Made by a program: the position numbers and the translations under genes. The notes beneath the pieces were generated by a model, which searched no databases, was not told the origin of the DNA, and saw only the letters and a list, made by a program, of their open reading frames with translations. DNA of 64,000 bases. Origin: Ambrosia x helenae. Taxonomy: Eukaryota > Streptophyta > Magnoliopsida > Asterales > Asteraceae. The stretch is from positions 40,159,963 through 40,223,962 of the forward strand of contig CM061228.1 in the NCBI GenBank assembly GCA_030844895.1. Reading direction: 5' to 3'. Shown here in pieces: positions 9,446-20,830 of this stretch (position 1 is the stretch's first letter; the number at the start of each line of letters is the position of its first letter).

Positions 9446-11002
9446 GCTTCTTTTTATTCTTTTAAACAAAGCTTTATTATATATATATTAAACATTTTAA
9501 ACTTATAAATTCATTTATAAATATTAAAACTATTTTATAAATTCTAAAAAAAATATATTTGTCTAATCTGAGATAAAAGGTTTATTTACAATTTTTTATT
9601 TTTCTGAAATTCATTTATTTAATATTTATAATAATTAAATGAATTTTATACTATTATATTTATAAAAATCCATTTATATATCAAAACAATTTTATTAAAT
9701 TCTCCAAAAATTATCCTGACTTCTTATAAAGTTAAAACTTACTGAAATAATTTTTAATTCAGAAAAGTCAATTATTTTATATTTTTAATCAATTTTTGTT
9801 AGATTTAATCATAATTAAATCATAATAAATTCAATTTTTATTATTTTTGCACCAAAATTTTATACAAATTATTTTTAAATATTTAGAACAGAATTATGAT
9901 TTTTAAAATTGAAATTCTTTAATTTTAGTATTTTTGAATATTAAAGTTAATTGTTGGCAATTTGTAATAAATAGATTTAAAAATCTATTTTAAATAAAAT
10001 AATTTTATAAAAATTATTTTTATACTTCAAACACTTTAATGTGTACATTCAAAATTCAAATTTTATAAAAAGACTTTCTTTTATTAATTATCAAATTTTC
10101 CTTTATTAATTAACATTTTAATTTAAATTCAACAATTGATTATCCCCAATCGAAACCCTAGGATACACTTATAAGTTAATTAGACTTAGACTTATTATAT
10201 ATTACCTTATTATAGGGTGATATTTGGAATCATTTTGGGCAACACTATTATTTCATCTTTTCAAGAAGTTTAACATTTGCTAAGGTGAGTTTTACATAGC
10301 CCCTTTTATTTATCATCATTTTTGGGGTGAAACATGTTATAACATTATCATTGCAATTCAATCATCAATGTGTCTATGTGTTTTCTATGTTGCATTATGT
10401 CTTGAGCATGATTAGAGTAAGCACCATTCTAGCATAATCATTAACTCCGTACAAGCCGACGGTATACATTGATAGATCTATTGGACTGACAATCCCACCC
10501 GGATACGTGCCTCCTACAAAGGTTACGTGGGTGTTTGTTATCGCATAACATATTCAATTGGACCATGAGCGTATGGTATGTATCATTTTATAACAGTCAT
10601 CAGGGTTGATTATGCACTCGATTTATTTCTAGTATGTTCTCACATATGGGCTAGATTGACATGACACATGAATTGCACAACATTTTTATTCATTTTATTA
10701 TCAAAAACCTATGTAATTCTCACCAACTTTTGTTGACCCAAAATACTTTCAAAATTAACATGTTTCAGGTAACAATGAAGCTGAGGCTTGAGTTAGCATG
10801 AGGATTTTACTTGAAGTTTTATTTGAAGTTATTGAAGTTTGTTATTTGATATCATGTATTTGAATTCTTAGACATCATTTCATATTTTGGATATTATGTT
10901 TGAATAAATTATTTAAAATTTATATTATACCATGTGCTACTTAAAACAATCATCAATACGTGGCACCCCGATGTTTCCGCCATCGGTTGGGGTGTTACAG
11001 AT

Positions 11003-11015
11003 TGGTATCAGAGCC
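11003..11015 (+). other. G2 primer binding site (initiator Met tRNA)
   Basis: TGGTATCAGAGCC starts 3 nt after the LTR end and is complementary to the 3' end of plant initiator Met tRNA, the usual primer for minus-strand synthesis in Ty3/gypsy and copia elements. Confidence 0.92.
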
Positions 11016-11549
11016 TTGGTTATAGGGAATTAGGTTATTAGAAATAATCTAGACTATAACCTTAGGGACTTAAACAGTACTTGCTTCTTCTACTTGTAAC
11101 CCTAATTGCTTCCCTAATCCTATCCTTATCCTATGCCTTATAACCCTAAACCTACATGTGACTACTCTTATTCGTCTGCTGCAATCCTGATCCACCATTA
11201 GATTTATAGGACAAAATCCTCAGGTTTACCCTGAACCCCCTTGAAATCTCGTCGAAGTTCTAGATTTTAATAACGAACACGTGCAATCTGGAAGGGTGAA
11301 CGCCTGTATTCTGAGTCTTCTGTCTAGGCTGGCATTGCGCATATATCCCAATCAGACGAGGGACCCGGATGCCTACCTGGGAATTCTCGGGATGAGTGTT
11401 CACTTATAGGCTAAAGCATGTCTTCATATGTTATTAGAATTTAGAATCTTTGATAAGTCAACGTTTTCGTTTATTCGTTTTAATTAATGAATAAATGATT
11501 ACATTCCTTATATAAACTCTCATTCATTTCATTGTGTCTATTACAGATC
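11016..11549 (+). other. G2 leader, candidate packaging region
   Basis: Non-coding stretch between primer site and gag. From about 11207 to 11510 it is nearly identical to the leader of C (about 45417-45722), although much of the LTR U3 regions differ. This suggests a cis-acting RNA signal (packaging or dimerisation). Function is inferred. Confidence 0.6.
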
Positions 11550-11966
11550 ATGCCTCCTCGTCGCAGCACTCGCAACAATAATGGTGAGAACCACGAAGAA
11601 GGTGGTGATAATCATAACCACAACCATGACCAAGTTCCTAACCACAACAACAATGGGGTTGATGCTCAACTGGCTGCAATCATTTCTCAACAAATGGCGC
11701 AGCAAATCGCAACTCTGGTTCCCAATTTACTCGCTCAGGTCATCCAATTGAACGGCAACGGGAATGGTCACAACAACGGAATGGGAACGGCAATGGCAAT
11801 GGAAATGGACCCCAAGCCTGCACACTTAAGCATTTCAACTCTTGTAACCCTCCAAAGTTTAGTGGTGAAGAAGGAGCTACTGGACTCCTCCAATGGTTTG
11901 AGGGTATTGAGAATACCTTCATCAACAGTGAGTGCCCCAACAACTTCAAGGTTCGTTACGCCATGA
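11550..11966 (+). pseudogene. G2 gag N-terminal part, frameshifted
   Basis: The likely start is the ATG at 11550 (MPPRRSTRNN), since C has the same context at 45778. The N-terminus is rich in Asn, His, Gly and Gln. The gag frame is lost in the AATGG/AACGG repeat around 11780-11800, where one base seems missing. After that, this frame reads unrelated protein to its stop at 11966. The true capsid sequence (KFSGEEGATGLLQWFEGIE) continues in the frame used by the downstream pol ORF. Confidence 0.8.
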
Positions 11967-14900
11967 GTGTTCTCCATAAACGAGCGCTCACATGGTGGAA
12001 TGAAGAAAAGCGTACTCGTGGGGCTGAGGTTGCTCTTTCTATGACATGGGACCAAGTCAAAGAGATCATGAAGGAAGAGTTTTGTCCTCGCAATGAAGTT
12101 AAGAAACTTGAGGATGAGTTCCACACCTTAGCTCAAGACAACAATAACCCAGCTCCCAACCAACAAAACAACAGGCCTACTCGTGGTCAATGCTACGAGT
12201 GTGGCAACCCTAATCACTACATCAACAACTGCCCTAATCGTAACCGTAACCAAAATCAGAACCAAAACCAAAACCAAAACCAGAACCGCAACCAGAACCA
12301 AGGTGCTCGAGGTCGCGCCTACAATCTCAACGCTAACCAGGCTCGTGACAACAACGAAGTGGTGAATGGTACGTTTCTCATTAATAATCACTATGCATCC
12401 ATATTATTTGATTCGGGAGCTGATAAGTCATTTGTGTCACTGAAGTTTGAACCTTTACTTAACTTACCCCACACTAATCTAGAAGAACCTTTCGTGGTAG
12501 AGGTAGCTAACGGGAAGTCTATTTCGATCGACTCTATTATTCGTAACTGCTTGTTGAACCTCGACGATCATACCTTCCCTATCGATCTCATCCCCATGCA
12601 TCTTGGTAGTTTTGATGTTATAGTAGGCATGGACTGGTTGTCAACTCATCGTGCCGAAATTCTGTGTTTCGAGAAAGTCATACGCATTCCTCTCGAATCT
12701 GGTGAGATTTTGAAGATCTATGGTGAGAAACCCTGTGGTGAGCTTAAGCTTATGTCTTGTACTACTGCCCAAAAGTACTCACGAAAGGGGTACACAGCCT
12801 TCTTAGCTAACGTGATAGAGAAGAAGGACAAAGGCAAAAGTATCCAAGACATTCCTATTATTCGAGACTATCCTGAAGTCTTTCCAGAGGATTTACCTGG
12901 TTTGCCTCCTGCTCGACAAGTGGAATTTCTCATTGATCTTGTTCCTGGTGCTAATCCTGTCGCTAAAGCTCCTTATCGTCTTGCACCCTCTGAGATGCAA
13001 GAACTTGCTAGTCAATTACAAGAACTTTCTGATAAAGGGTTCATTCGCCCTAGTTCTTCTCCATGGGGAGCCCTTGTCTTATTCGTTAAAAAGAAGGATG
13101 GTTCTCTTCGGATGTGTATTGACTACCGTGAACTCAACAAACTCACCATCAAGAATCGTTATCCACTTCCTAGGATTGACGATCTCTTCGATCAACTTCA
13201 AGGAGCAACCCACTTCTCGAAGATTGATCTCCGTTCTGGTTATCATCAGCTTAGAGTCCACGAAGAAGATATTCCCAAGACAGCTTTTCGCACTCGCTAC
13301 GGTCACTATGAATTCATGGTTATGCCTTTTGGGTTGACCAATGCTCCCGCAGTATTTATGGATTTGATGAATCGGGGTTGTAGACCCTATCTCGACAAAT
13401 TCGTGATCGTTTTCATCGATGATATTTTGATTTACTCTAAATCAAAATCCGATCACGAGCAACATCTTCACTCTATCTTGAATCTCCTAAAGAAAGAACA
13501 ACTGTACGCCAAGTTCTCAAAATGCGAATTTTGGCTTAAGGAAGTTCAATTTTTGGGACATGTCATTGATATGAACGGAATTCATGTTGATCCTGCAAAG
13601 ATCGAAGCTGTGAAGAATTGGAGTGTTCCTACCACTCCAACGGAAGTCCGTTCTTTTCTTGGGTTGGCTGGTTATTATCGTCGATTCATCGCCAATTTCT
13701 CCAAGATCGCTGTTCCTCTCACTACCTTAACTCACAAGGGTAAGCCCTATGAGTGGGGACCTAAGCAAGAGGAAGCATTTGAAACTCTTAAGCTGAAACT
13801 CTGTGAAGCTCCTATCTTGTCTCTACCTGATGGTAATGATGATTTCGTGGTCTACTGTGATGCATCGAACCAGGGTCTTGGTTGTGTTCTCATGCAACGA
13901 GGAAAGGTTATTGCTTATGCGTCTCGACAACTCAAGACTCACGAAAAGAATTATACCACCCATGATCTTGAATTGGGCGCTGTTGTCTTTGCACTCAAGA
14001 TTTGGAGACATTATCTTTATGGGACCAAATGTGTGGTGTTCACGGACCACAAAAGTCTCCAACATGTCTTCGATCAAAAGAATCTTAACATGAGGCAACG
14101 ACGTTGGGTTGAATTACTTAACGACTATGATTGCGAAATTCGCTACCATCCTGGCAAGGCGAATGTTGTGGCTGACGCACTTAGTCGTAAAGAGCGTGTC
14201 AAACTCCAATGTGCGAGAGTTCGTACTAATCTTCAGGATCGCATTCTCCAGGCTCAACACACATCAGTCACCCAAGGTAACATGTACGATGAAATGTCTT
14301 GTGGTGCTGAAACTCAACTTGAAACCAAACCCGATGGTCTCCTTTATTTCCTTAATCGACTGTGGATTCCCGACCGTGATGATCTTCGTACTTTTCTCAT
14401 GAACGAGGCTCATAAGTCTCGTTATTCTATTCATCCTGGAGCTGACAAGATGTACCAAGATCTTCGTTATTCTTATTGGTGGCCTGGTATGAAGAAAGAC
14501 ATTGCCCTGTTCGTTACAAAATGCCTCACTTGTTCCAAGGTCAAGGCTGAACATCAACGACCATCTGGTATGCTTGAACAACCAGAGATTCCTGTCTGGA
14601 AATGGGAAAGCATAGCTATGGATTTCATCACCAAACTCCCTCGTACACCCAAAGGTTTTGATAGTATTTGGGTAATCGTCGATCGTTTGACCAAATCAGC
14701 TCACTTCCTACCTATTCGTGAGAAGTATTCTGTGGAAAGGTTGGCAAAGATGTACGTAAGTGAAATCGTATGTCGTCACAGTATACCTTTGGACATTATT
14801 TCTGATCGCGATGGTCGTTTCACCTCTCACTTTTGGGAATCTCTACAAGATGCTTTGGGTACCAAGTTGAACCTGAGCACTGCTTATCACCCTCAAACGG

Positions 14901-15694
14901 ATGGTCAGACTGAACGAACCATCCAGACACTTGAGGACATGCTCAGGGCATGTGTCATCGATTTTGGTGGCGCATGGGATTCTCATCTTCCTTTGGTTGA
15001 GTTTTCATACAACAACAGTTATCATGCCAGCATTAACATGGCTCCTTTTGAAGCACTCTATGGTCAGAAATGTCGCTCACCTGTCTGTTGGACTGAGGTT
15101 GGTGAAGCTCGTATTACTGGACCCGAACTAATCCAGGAAACCACAGACAAAATTCAGCTCATTCAGGATAATCTTCTCAAGGCTAGAAGTCGCCAAAAGA
15201 GTTATGCTGATAAACGTCGTAAACCCTTGGAATTTCAAGTTGGGGACCTTGTACTACTTAAGGTATCCCCTTGGAAAGGAGTTATTCGTTTCGGTAGAAA
15301 GGGAAAACTAGCTCCTCGATACGTAGGCCCCTTCAAAATTCTTGACAGAGTTGGAAAAGTGGCTTACAAACTTGAACTTCCACCTGAGCTAAGCAATGTT
15401 CATCCGACCTTCCATGTTTCGAATCTCAAGAAATGCTTAGCAGATGAGAACCTTCATGTTCCTCTTGAGGATGTGCAAATTGATGAAAGCATGCACATTA
15501 TCGAGAAACCCGTCGAGATTGTTGACACTGGAGTCAAGAAACTCAAGCGCAGTCGTATTCCGATCGTTAAGGTTCGTTGGGAATCTAAACGAGGCCCAGA
15601 ATGCACTTGGGAACGCAAAGACCAGATAAAGTCGAAGTATCCACATCTTTTCCCACCAGACTCTCCAACTCCAACTTCGGGACGAAGTTCCTAA
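11800..15694 (+). CDS. G2 capsid remnant, zinc knuckle and pol
   Basis: The frame that closes at 15694 is open from about 11790; its first ATG is at 11963, from which residues are counted. The capsid signature (LTWWNEEK, EEFCPRNEVKKLEDEF) is followed almost at once by an Asn/Gln-rich linker and a CCHC knuckle (residues 77-90). The C-terminal half of capsid seen in G1 is therefore missing. Protease DSGA is at 150 and RT FIDD at 484-487. The RNase H motif YCDAS follows. The integrase triad is D887, D948 and E984, and the end is a chromodomain-like segment (IVKVRWES, TWERK). All pol catalytic motifs are intact, so the enzymes could still be active if translated. Confidence 0.93.
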
Positions 15695-15707
15695 AAGTAG
15701 GGGAGAA
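15693..15707 (+). other. G2 polypurine tract
   Basis: AAAAGTAGGGGAGAA immediately precedes the 3' LTR start at 15708 and would prime plus-strand synthesis. The same motif (AAAAGTAGGGGAGAC) precedes the 3' LTR of C. Confidence 0.9.
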
Positions 15708-15854
15708 TGTAACATTACGCATTTAAAACTTGTACGTACACGTTCGTCATTAATAAAAACGTCAAGTTTTATCTTATACGTTGCATTTATTATTTTTGTC
15801 GCATTTGTGGAACCCTAATACTATATATATATAGATTATATATGTTATAACATT

Positions 15855-15949
15855 GAAAATATCATCAAAAAAATAATTGTCTTGGCCGGGATTCGAACCC
15901 GTGCCAAGACCGGCCCAAACCAACACCACACACTTAACCAGCTGGGCTG
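15855..15949 (-). promoter_or_regulatory. tRNA-like module, leftward, in G2 3' LTR
   Basis: Copy of the 5' LTR module: A box at 15949-15938 (- strand), B box within 15888-15900, and a T run on the - strand near 15866-15872. One base next to the B box differs from the 5' copy (GTGCC for CGCC context), outside the promoter boxes. Confidence 0.55.
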
Positions 15950-16561
15950 GCTTCCAACTTGTAATAAACCCGGATGCATTATAATTATATACGCATTTAA
16001 AACCTTCACAGTTGACAAAGAAAGTCAACTGTGGGTTAGCGTGTGATTCAATCCAAGGAATTAACTCATGATTGATCTTTATATGGTAAATTCAATTGAT
16101 TACCGGCCTTGTATTGCACGATTACACGTCAATTAACAACGGATCGTTGACTAATTTTGAATTATACGCGTATGATATTAAACCTAGGTCAAACCTTCCA
16201 ATTAACCAAACCCACTGATCCTCCCTATAAATTGATCACCTACGATCATTCACAACTCGCTCACACCTCTCTCTCAACCTCCAATTCTTCTGAAACTCTC
16301 TGATTTGTGCTACACGATCAAAACAGTTGACTTTATCTTTGACCCGGCAATTATACTCGAATCATCACTGTGAGTTCTTGTTCTTTTGTGGGTTTATTTA
16401 GTCGGCGATCATACAACATAAACCCTAACTTTAATCGGGTTCATAATGTCTGATTTGTCCAATTGTTAAATCTAGGGTTCGTAATTTTGATTTGGGGATA
16501 AACTCTGATTCGCGTAATGTATTTATTTAATTTTGATCAGGGAATATCACAACCACTGGCC

Positions 16562-16638
16562 TAGGCCAAGTGGTTGTGACCAGGGCTCGCTACACAAGGT
16601 ACCCGGGTTCGAGTCCCGGCTACTGCCCCCTTTTTTTT
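16562..16638 (+). promoter_or_regulatory. tRNA-like module, rightward, in G2 3' LTR
   Basis: Copy of the 5' LTR module: A box 16562-16573, B box 16606-16616, T stem intact, and a longer terminator-like run of eight T (16631-16638). In this position it could transcribe outward into flanking Sirevirus A. Confidence 0.55.
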
Positions 16639-18191
16639 GCTTCTTTTTATTCTTTTAAACAAAGCTTTATTATATATATATTAAACATTTTAAACTTATA
16701 AATTCATTTATAAATATTAAAACTATTTTATAAATTCTAAAAAAATATATTTGTCTAATCTGAGATAAAAGGTTTATTTACAATTTTTATTTTTCTGAAA
16801 TTCATTTATTTAATATTTATAATAATTAAATGAATTTTATACTATTATATTTATAAAAATCCATTTATATATCAAAACAATTTTATTAAATTCTCCAAAA
16901 ATTATCCTGACTTCTTATAAAGTTAAACCTTACTGAAATAATTTTTAATTCAGAAAAGTCAATTATTTTATATTTTTAATCAATTTTTGTTAGATTTAAT
17001 CATAATTAAATCATAATAAATTCAATTTTTATTATTTTTGCACCAAAATTTTATACAAATTATTTTTAAATATTTAGAACAGAATTATGATTTTTAAAAT
17101 TGAAATTCTTTAATTTTAGTATTTTTGAATATTAAAGTTAATTGTTGGCAATTTGTAATAAATAGATTTAAAAATCGATTTTAAATAAAATAATTTTATA
17201 AAAATTATTTTTATACTTCAAACACTTTAATGTGTACATTCAAAATTCAAATTTTATAAAAAGACTTTCTTTTATTAATTATCAAATTTTCCTTTATTAA
17301 TTAACATTTTAATTTAAATTCAACAATTGATTATCCCCCAATCGAAACCCTAGGATACACTTATAAGTTAATTAGACTTAGACTTATTATATATTACCTT
17401 ATTATAGGGTGATATTTGGAATCATTTTGGGCAACACTATTTATTTCATCTTTTCAACAAGTTTAACATTTGCTAAGGTGAGTTTTACATAGCCCCTTTT
17501 ATTTATCATCATTTTGGGGTGAAACATGTTATAACATTATCATTGCAATTCAATCATCAATGTGTCTATGTGTTTTCTATGTTGCATTATGTCTTGAGCA
17601 TGATTAGAGTAAGCACCATTCTAGCATAATCATTAACTCCGTACAAGCCGACGGTATACATTGATAGATCTATTGGACTGACAATCCCACCCGGATACGT
17701 GCCTCCTACAAAGGTTACGTGGGTGTTTGTTATCGCATAACATATTCAATTGGACCATGAGCGTATGGTATGTATCATTTTATAACAGTCATCAGGGTTG
17801 ATTATGCACTCGATTTATTTCTAGTATGTTCTCACATATGGGCTAGATTGACATGACACATGAATTGCACAACATTTTTATTCATTTTATTATCAAAAAC
17901 CTATGTAATTCTCACCAACTTTTGTTGACCCAAAATACTTTCAAAATTAACATGTTTCAGGTAACAATGAAGCTGAGGCTTGAGTTAGCATGAGGATTTT
18001 ACTTGAAGTTTTATTTGAAGTTATTGAAGTTTGTTATTTGATATCATGTATTTGAATTCTTAGACATCATTTCATATTTTGGATATTATGTTTGAATAAA
18101 TTATTTAAAATTTATATTATACCATGTGCTACTTAAAACAATCATCAATACGTGGCACCCCGATGTTTCCGCCATCGGTTGGGGTGTTACA

Positions 18192-18196
18192 CTTGT
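18192..18196. repeat. G2 right target duplication CTTGT
   Basis: Matches 8512-8516. Sirevirus RT sequence resumes here (VPLPKDVCPIGTKWVF). Confidence 0.95.
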
Positions 18197-19620
18197 ACCA
18201 CTGCCTAAGGATGTTTGTCCAATAGGCACAAAGTGGGTCTTTAAAAACAAAACTGATGAAAGGGGTATAGTTGTCAAGAATAAAGCCAGGCTTGTGGTTC
18301 AAGGCTTCAGACAAGAAGAAGGGATAGACTATGATGAAACCTTTGCTCCTGTAGCAAGGTTAGAAGCTATCAGACTCTTTCTAGCCTTTGCTGTCAACCA
18401 CAACATCAAGGTGTATCAGATGGACATCAAATGTGCTTTCCTATATGGCAAAATTCAGGAGGAGGTCTATGTATGTCAACCGCCTGGTTTTGAAGACACA
18501 TTCCATCCTGATCATGTCTACAAGCTTAATAAAGCTTTGTATGGACTCAAGCAAGCACCTAGGGCCTGGTATGAAACTCTATCCACCTTTCTCTTATCCA
18601 TTGGTTTCACAAGAGGTAAAATTGATAAAACCTTATTTTTGAAATGGAGAGGGAAAGATTTAATGATTGTTCAAATATATGTGGATGACATCATTTTTGG
18701 ATCCACATGTAACAAAATGTGTGAAGAGTTAGGGAACTCATGACAGCAGAGTTTGAAATGAGTGCTATGGGTGAACTTCAGTGTTTCCTTGGTCTCCAAG
18801 TGAAGCAGCTGCAAAATGGCACATTCATTCATCAAAATAAATATGTGAAAAATTGGTTAACTAGATTTGAGATGAATGACTGTAAGCCATGTAGTACACC
18901 CGTGAGTACAGTCAAGCTACTCACTATTGATGACAAGGATGAACTGGTTGACCAAACACATTACAGATGCATGATTGGGTCTTTATTGTACTTAACTGCA
19001 TCTAGGCCAGACATTATGTTTGCCACTTGTGTTTGTACAAGATCCCAGGATTCACCTAGAAAGTCAAACCTTATTGCTGTGAAAAGGATATTCAGATACC
19101 TAAAAGGTGCTCCCACACTTGGTATCTGGTATGCTGCTAATGGAAACATTGAGCTTTCAGGTTATTCAGATAGTGATTTTGCTGGCTGTCACACCACAAG
19201 GAAGTCTACATCAGGAGGGTACCAGTTTCTAGGGAATGCCTTAGTCTCTTGGCAAAGCAAAAAGCAAGCAGCTTTTCAACTTCAACAGCTGAGGCTGAAT
19301 ACATTGCTGCTGCAAGCTGTACAGCCCAACTCATGTGGCTTCAAAATCAATTGCTGGATTTTGGGACAACTGCACTAAAGACTCCACTCATGTTGGACAG
19401 TCAAACTGCTGAAAATATCATCAAGAATCCAGTTTCTCACTCAACCACAAAGCACATAGACATCAGACATCATTTTGTCAGAGATAGCTATGAAAAAGGT
19501 TTGATTTCTCTGCACCATCTTCCAACAGAGGATCAGTTGGCAGATGTGTTTGACAAAAGCTTTAGACACATCTACCTTTACAAATCTGATTCTAGAATTG
19601 GTATGCTAAACATGGATTAA
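18192..19620 (+). pseudogene. Sirevirus A reverse transcriptase and RNase H (broken)
   Basis: The RT has the copia motifs GTKWVFKNK, ARLVVQGF, MDIKCAFLYG and LYGLKQAPRAWYE, and an intact active site YVDD at 18678-18689. The frame breaks at about 18735 (a short deletion before the start of the next segment). It continues with FLGLQVKQ, the CMIGSLLYLTASRPDI motif and RNase H (DSDFAGC). It breaks again near 19265 and ends with TSTAEAEYIAAASC, a degenerate tail and a stop at 19618-19620. Two frameshifts make it non-functional. Confidence 0.88.
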
Positions 19621-20158
19621 ACAACACAAATGTTTTAAATAAAAACATTAAAATGTTTCAGAAAATCAAAATCCATCCTTAAAAATAGCTTTTTGGTTGA
19701 AAAATCTATTAAGGATAAAACAACCACTGTTTCATCCATTCTATCCACTGTTAAGTTGAAAAATCTGTTTCAAACATCTGATCAGATAAAACAACCTCCG
19801 TTTGGTTGAAAAATCTATTTCAAACCTCTGATCAGATAAAACAACTATTTCATTATATATATATATATATATATCAAGTACTGTTAGCATCAGCACTTTG
19901 GTAAAACAACAACTGTTTGCATCATATCTTTGGCAACAGCTGTATACCACCAGATGTTTAGCCATCAGATGTTTGCCACGTCTGCTCCTAAAAGCAGAGT
20001 TTTGGCCACATCAGCGGTTTCACCAGAGCCTATAAAAACCCTGCTTTACCACAAAAGTCGTTACACTGTCTCATTGTATTCAAAATACTGAAACCGCCTT
20101 CTTCATCCTCAAACCCTTACTCCAATTCCACTCACTCTCACACTCGGAATCCATTACA
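19621..20158 (+). promoter_or_regulatory. Sirevirus A region between pol and env-like ORF, with a TATA box
   Basis: Non-coding. An approximately 50-bp unit (AAAATCTRTTTCAAAC...CTGATCAGATAAAACAAC) is repeated at about 19755-19850, and a TA microsatellite follows at 19854-19874. A TATA box (TATAAAAA, 20031-20038) lies 128 bp upstream of the env-like ATG and is followed by a CT-rich stretch. This looks like an internal Pol II promoter for the env-like ORF; function is inferred. Confidence 0.5.
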
Positions 20159-20830
20159 ATGGATCTTCAAGCAAAAGCCACCCACAATTATCTCCCATAT
20201 CTGGTAAAAACAGATGAAAACACTCCATTCCATTCCACCATCGACATCATCTTACAATCCAAATACCTGACAATCCTAACCGCTGATACCCCTATCTATC
20301 TTGATACCCTCCAATAATTTTGGTTGAATGCTGAGTTTCTTCTTCAAGACAAAAAGCCTACATCTATTATCTCAAAAATTGGAGAGACAAGTATCGTCAT
20401 TACCCCTGAACTAATATCCACAACCTTCTCACTCAATGACCTGTCAGATAAAGACTCTTTCCCTAAGGCAGAGCTTCACACAGAGTTTCAGGAAAGAGGC
20501 TATGATGCACAGATGACTGGGTCAACACTTTTCAAAAAGTTTTTCGCACCAGTCATGAAATTTTTCTTTCATACCCTCCTTCTCTGTGTCTCTGCTAAGT
20601 CCACTTCCTTTAATGAAATCCCATTGAGGATTCAGTACTTGGGCTATGCTATGTTGTCAGATTCTGACTTCAATCTATCCCACGGACTGTTTATGGACTT
20701 AGTTTTAAATGTGAAAGCCAATAAGTCTGGGTCTAATAATGCTTTTTTGATTTACCCAAGAATTTTGAGTGTAATCCTTCAAAAGGTTTTACCTGAAAAA
20801 GATTTAAAAAGGGTGAGTCTATTCAAATGA
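20159..20830 (+). pseudogene. Sirevirus A env-like ORF, N-terminal domain
   Basis: The frame starts at ATG 20159, is stopped by TAA 20315-20317, and runs on to 20830. The segment resembles the N-terminal domain of the third ORF of Sireviruses, long called envelope-like, by its position after pol and by its relation to the better preserved B copy at 27816-28430. No signal peptide or clear transmembrane helix is seen. Its role is unknown in the family. It is broken by the stop and by loss of frame near 20827. Confidence 0.7.

Larger units (their letters stand above)
8517..10999 (+). repeat. G2 5' LTR
   Basis: Starts TGTAACATTACGC and ends GGGGTGTTACA. It contains a leftward tRNA-like module (8676-8758), a TATA box (9035), a donor-like GTGAGT (9179), a rightward tRNA-like module (9371-9445), a very AT-rich middle (9450-10150), a second donor-like AAGGTGAGT (10282-10290) and an acceptor-like TTTCAGGT (10763-10770). 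Confidence 0.95.
8517..18191 (+). mobile_element. G2: full-length Ty3/gypsy chromovirus
   Basis: The 9675-bp element has two LTRs of about 2483 bp (8517-10999 and 15708-18191), a primer site matching initiator Met tRNA (11003-11015), a leader, gag, pol with chromodomain-like end, and a polypurine tract (15693-15707). It is flanked by CTTGT. By eye the LTRs differ by roughly six substitutions and some homopolymer-length changes, so the insertion is recent. Gag is frameshifted and internally shortened, so the copy may depend on other elements for capsid. Confidence 0.96.
15708..18191 (+). repeat. G2 3' LTR
   Basis: 2484 bp, almost identical to 8517-10999. Differences seen by eye are about six base changes and several one- or two-base homopolymer changes. 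Ends TGTTACA before the CTTGT duplication. Confidence 0.95.
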
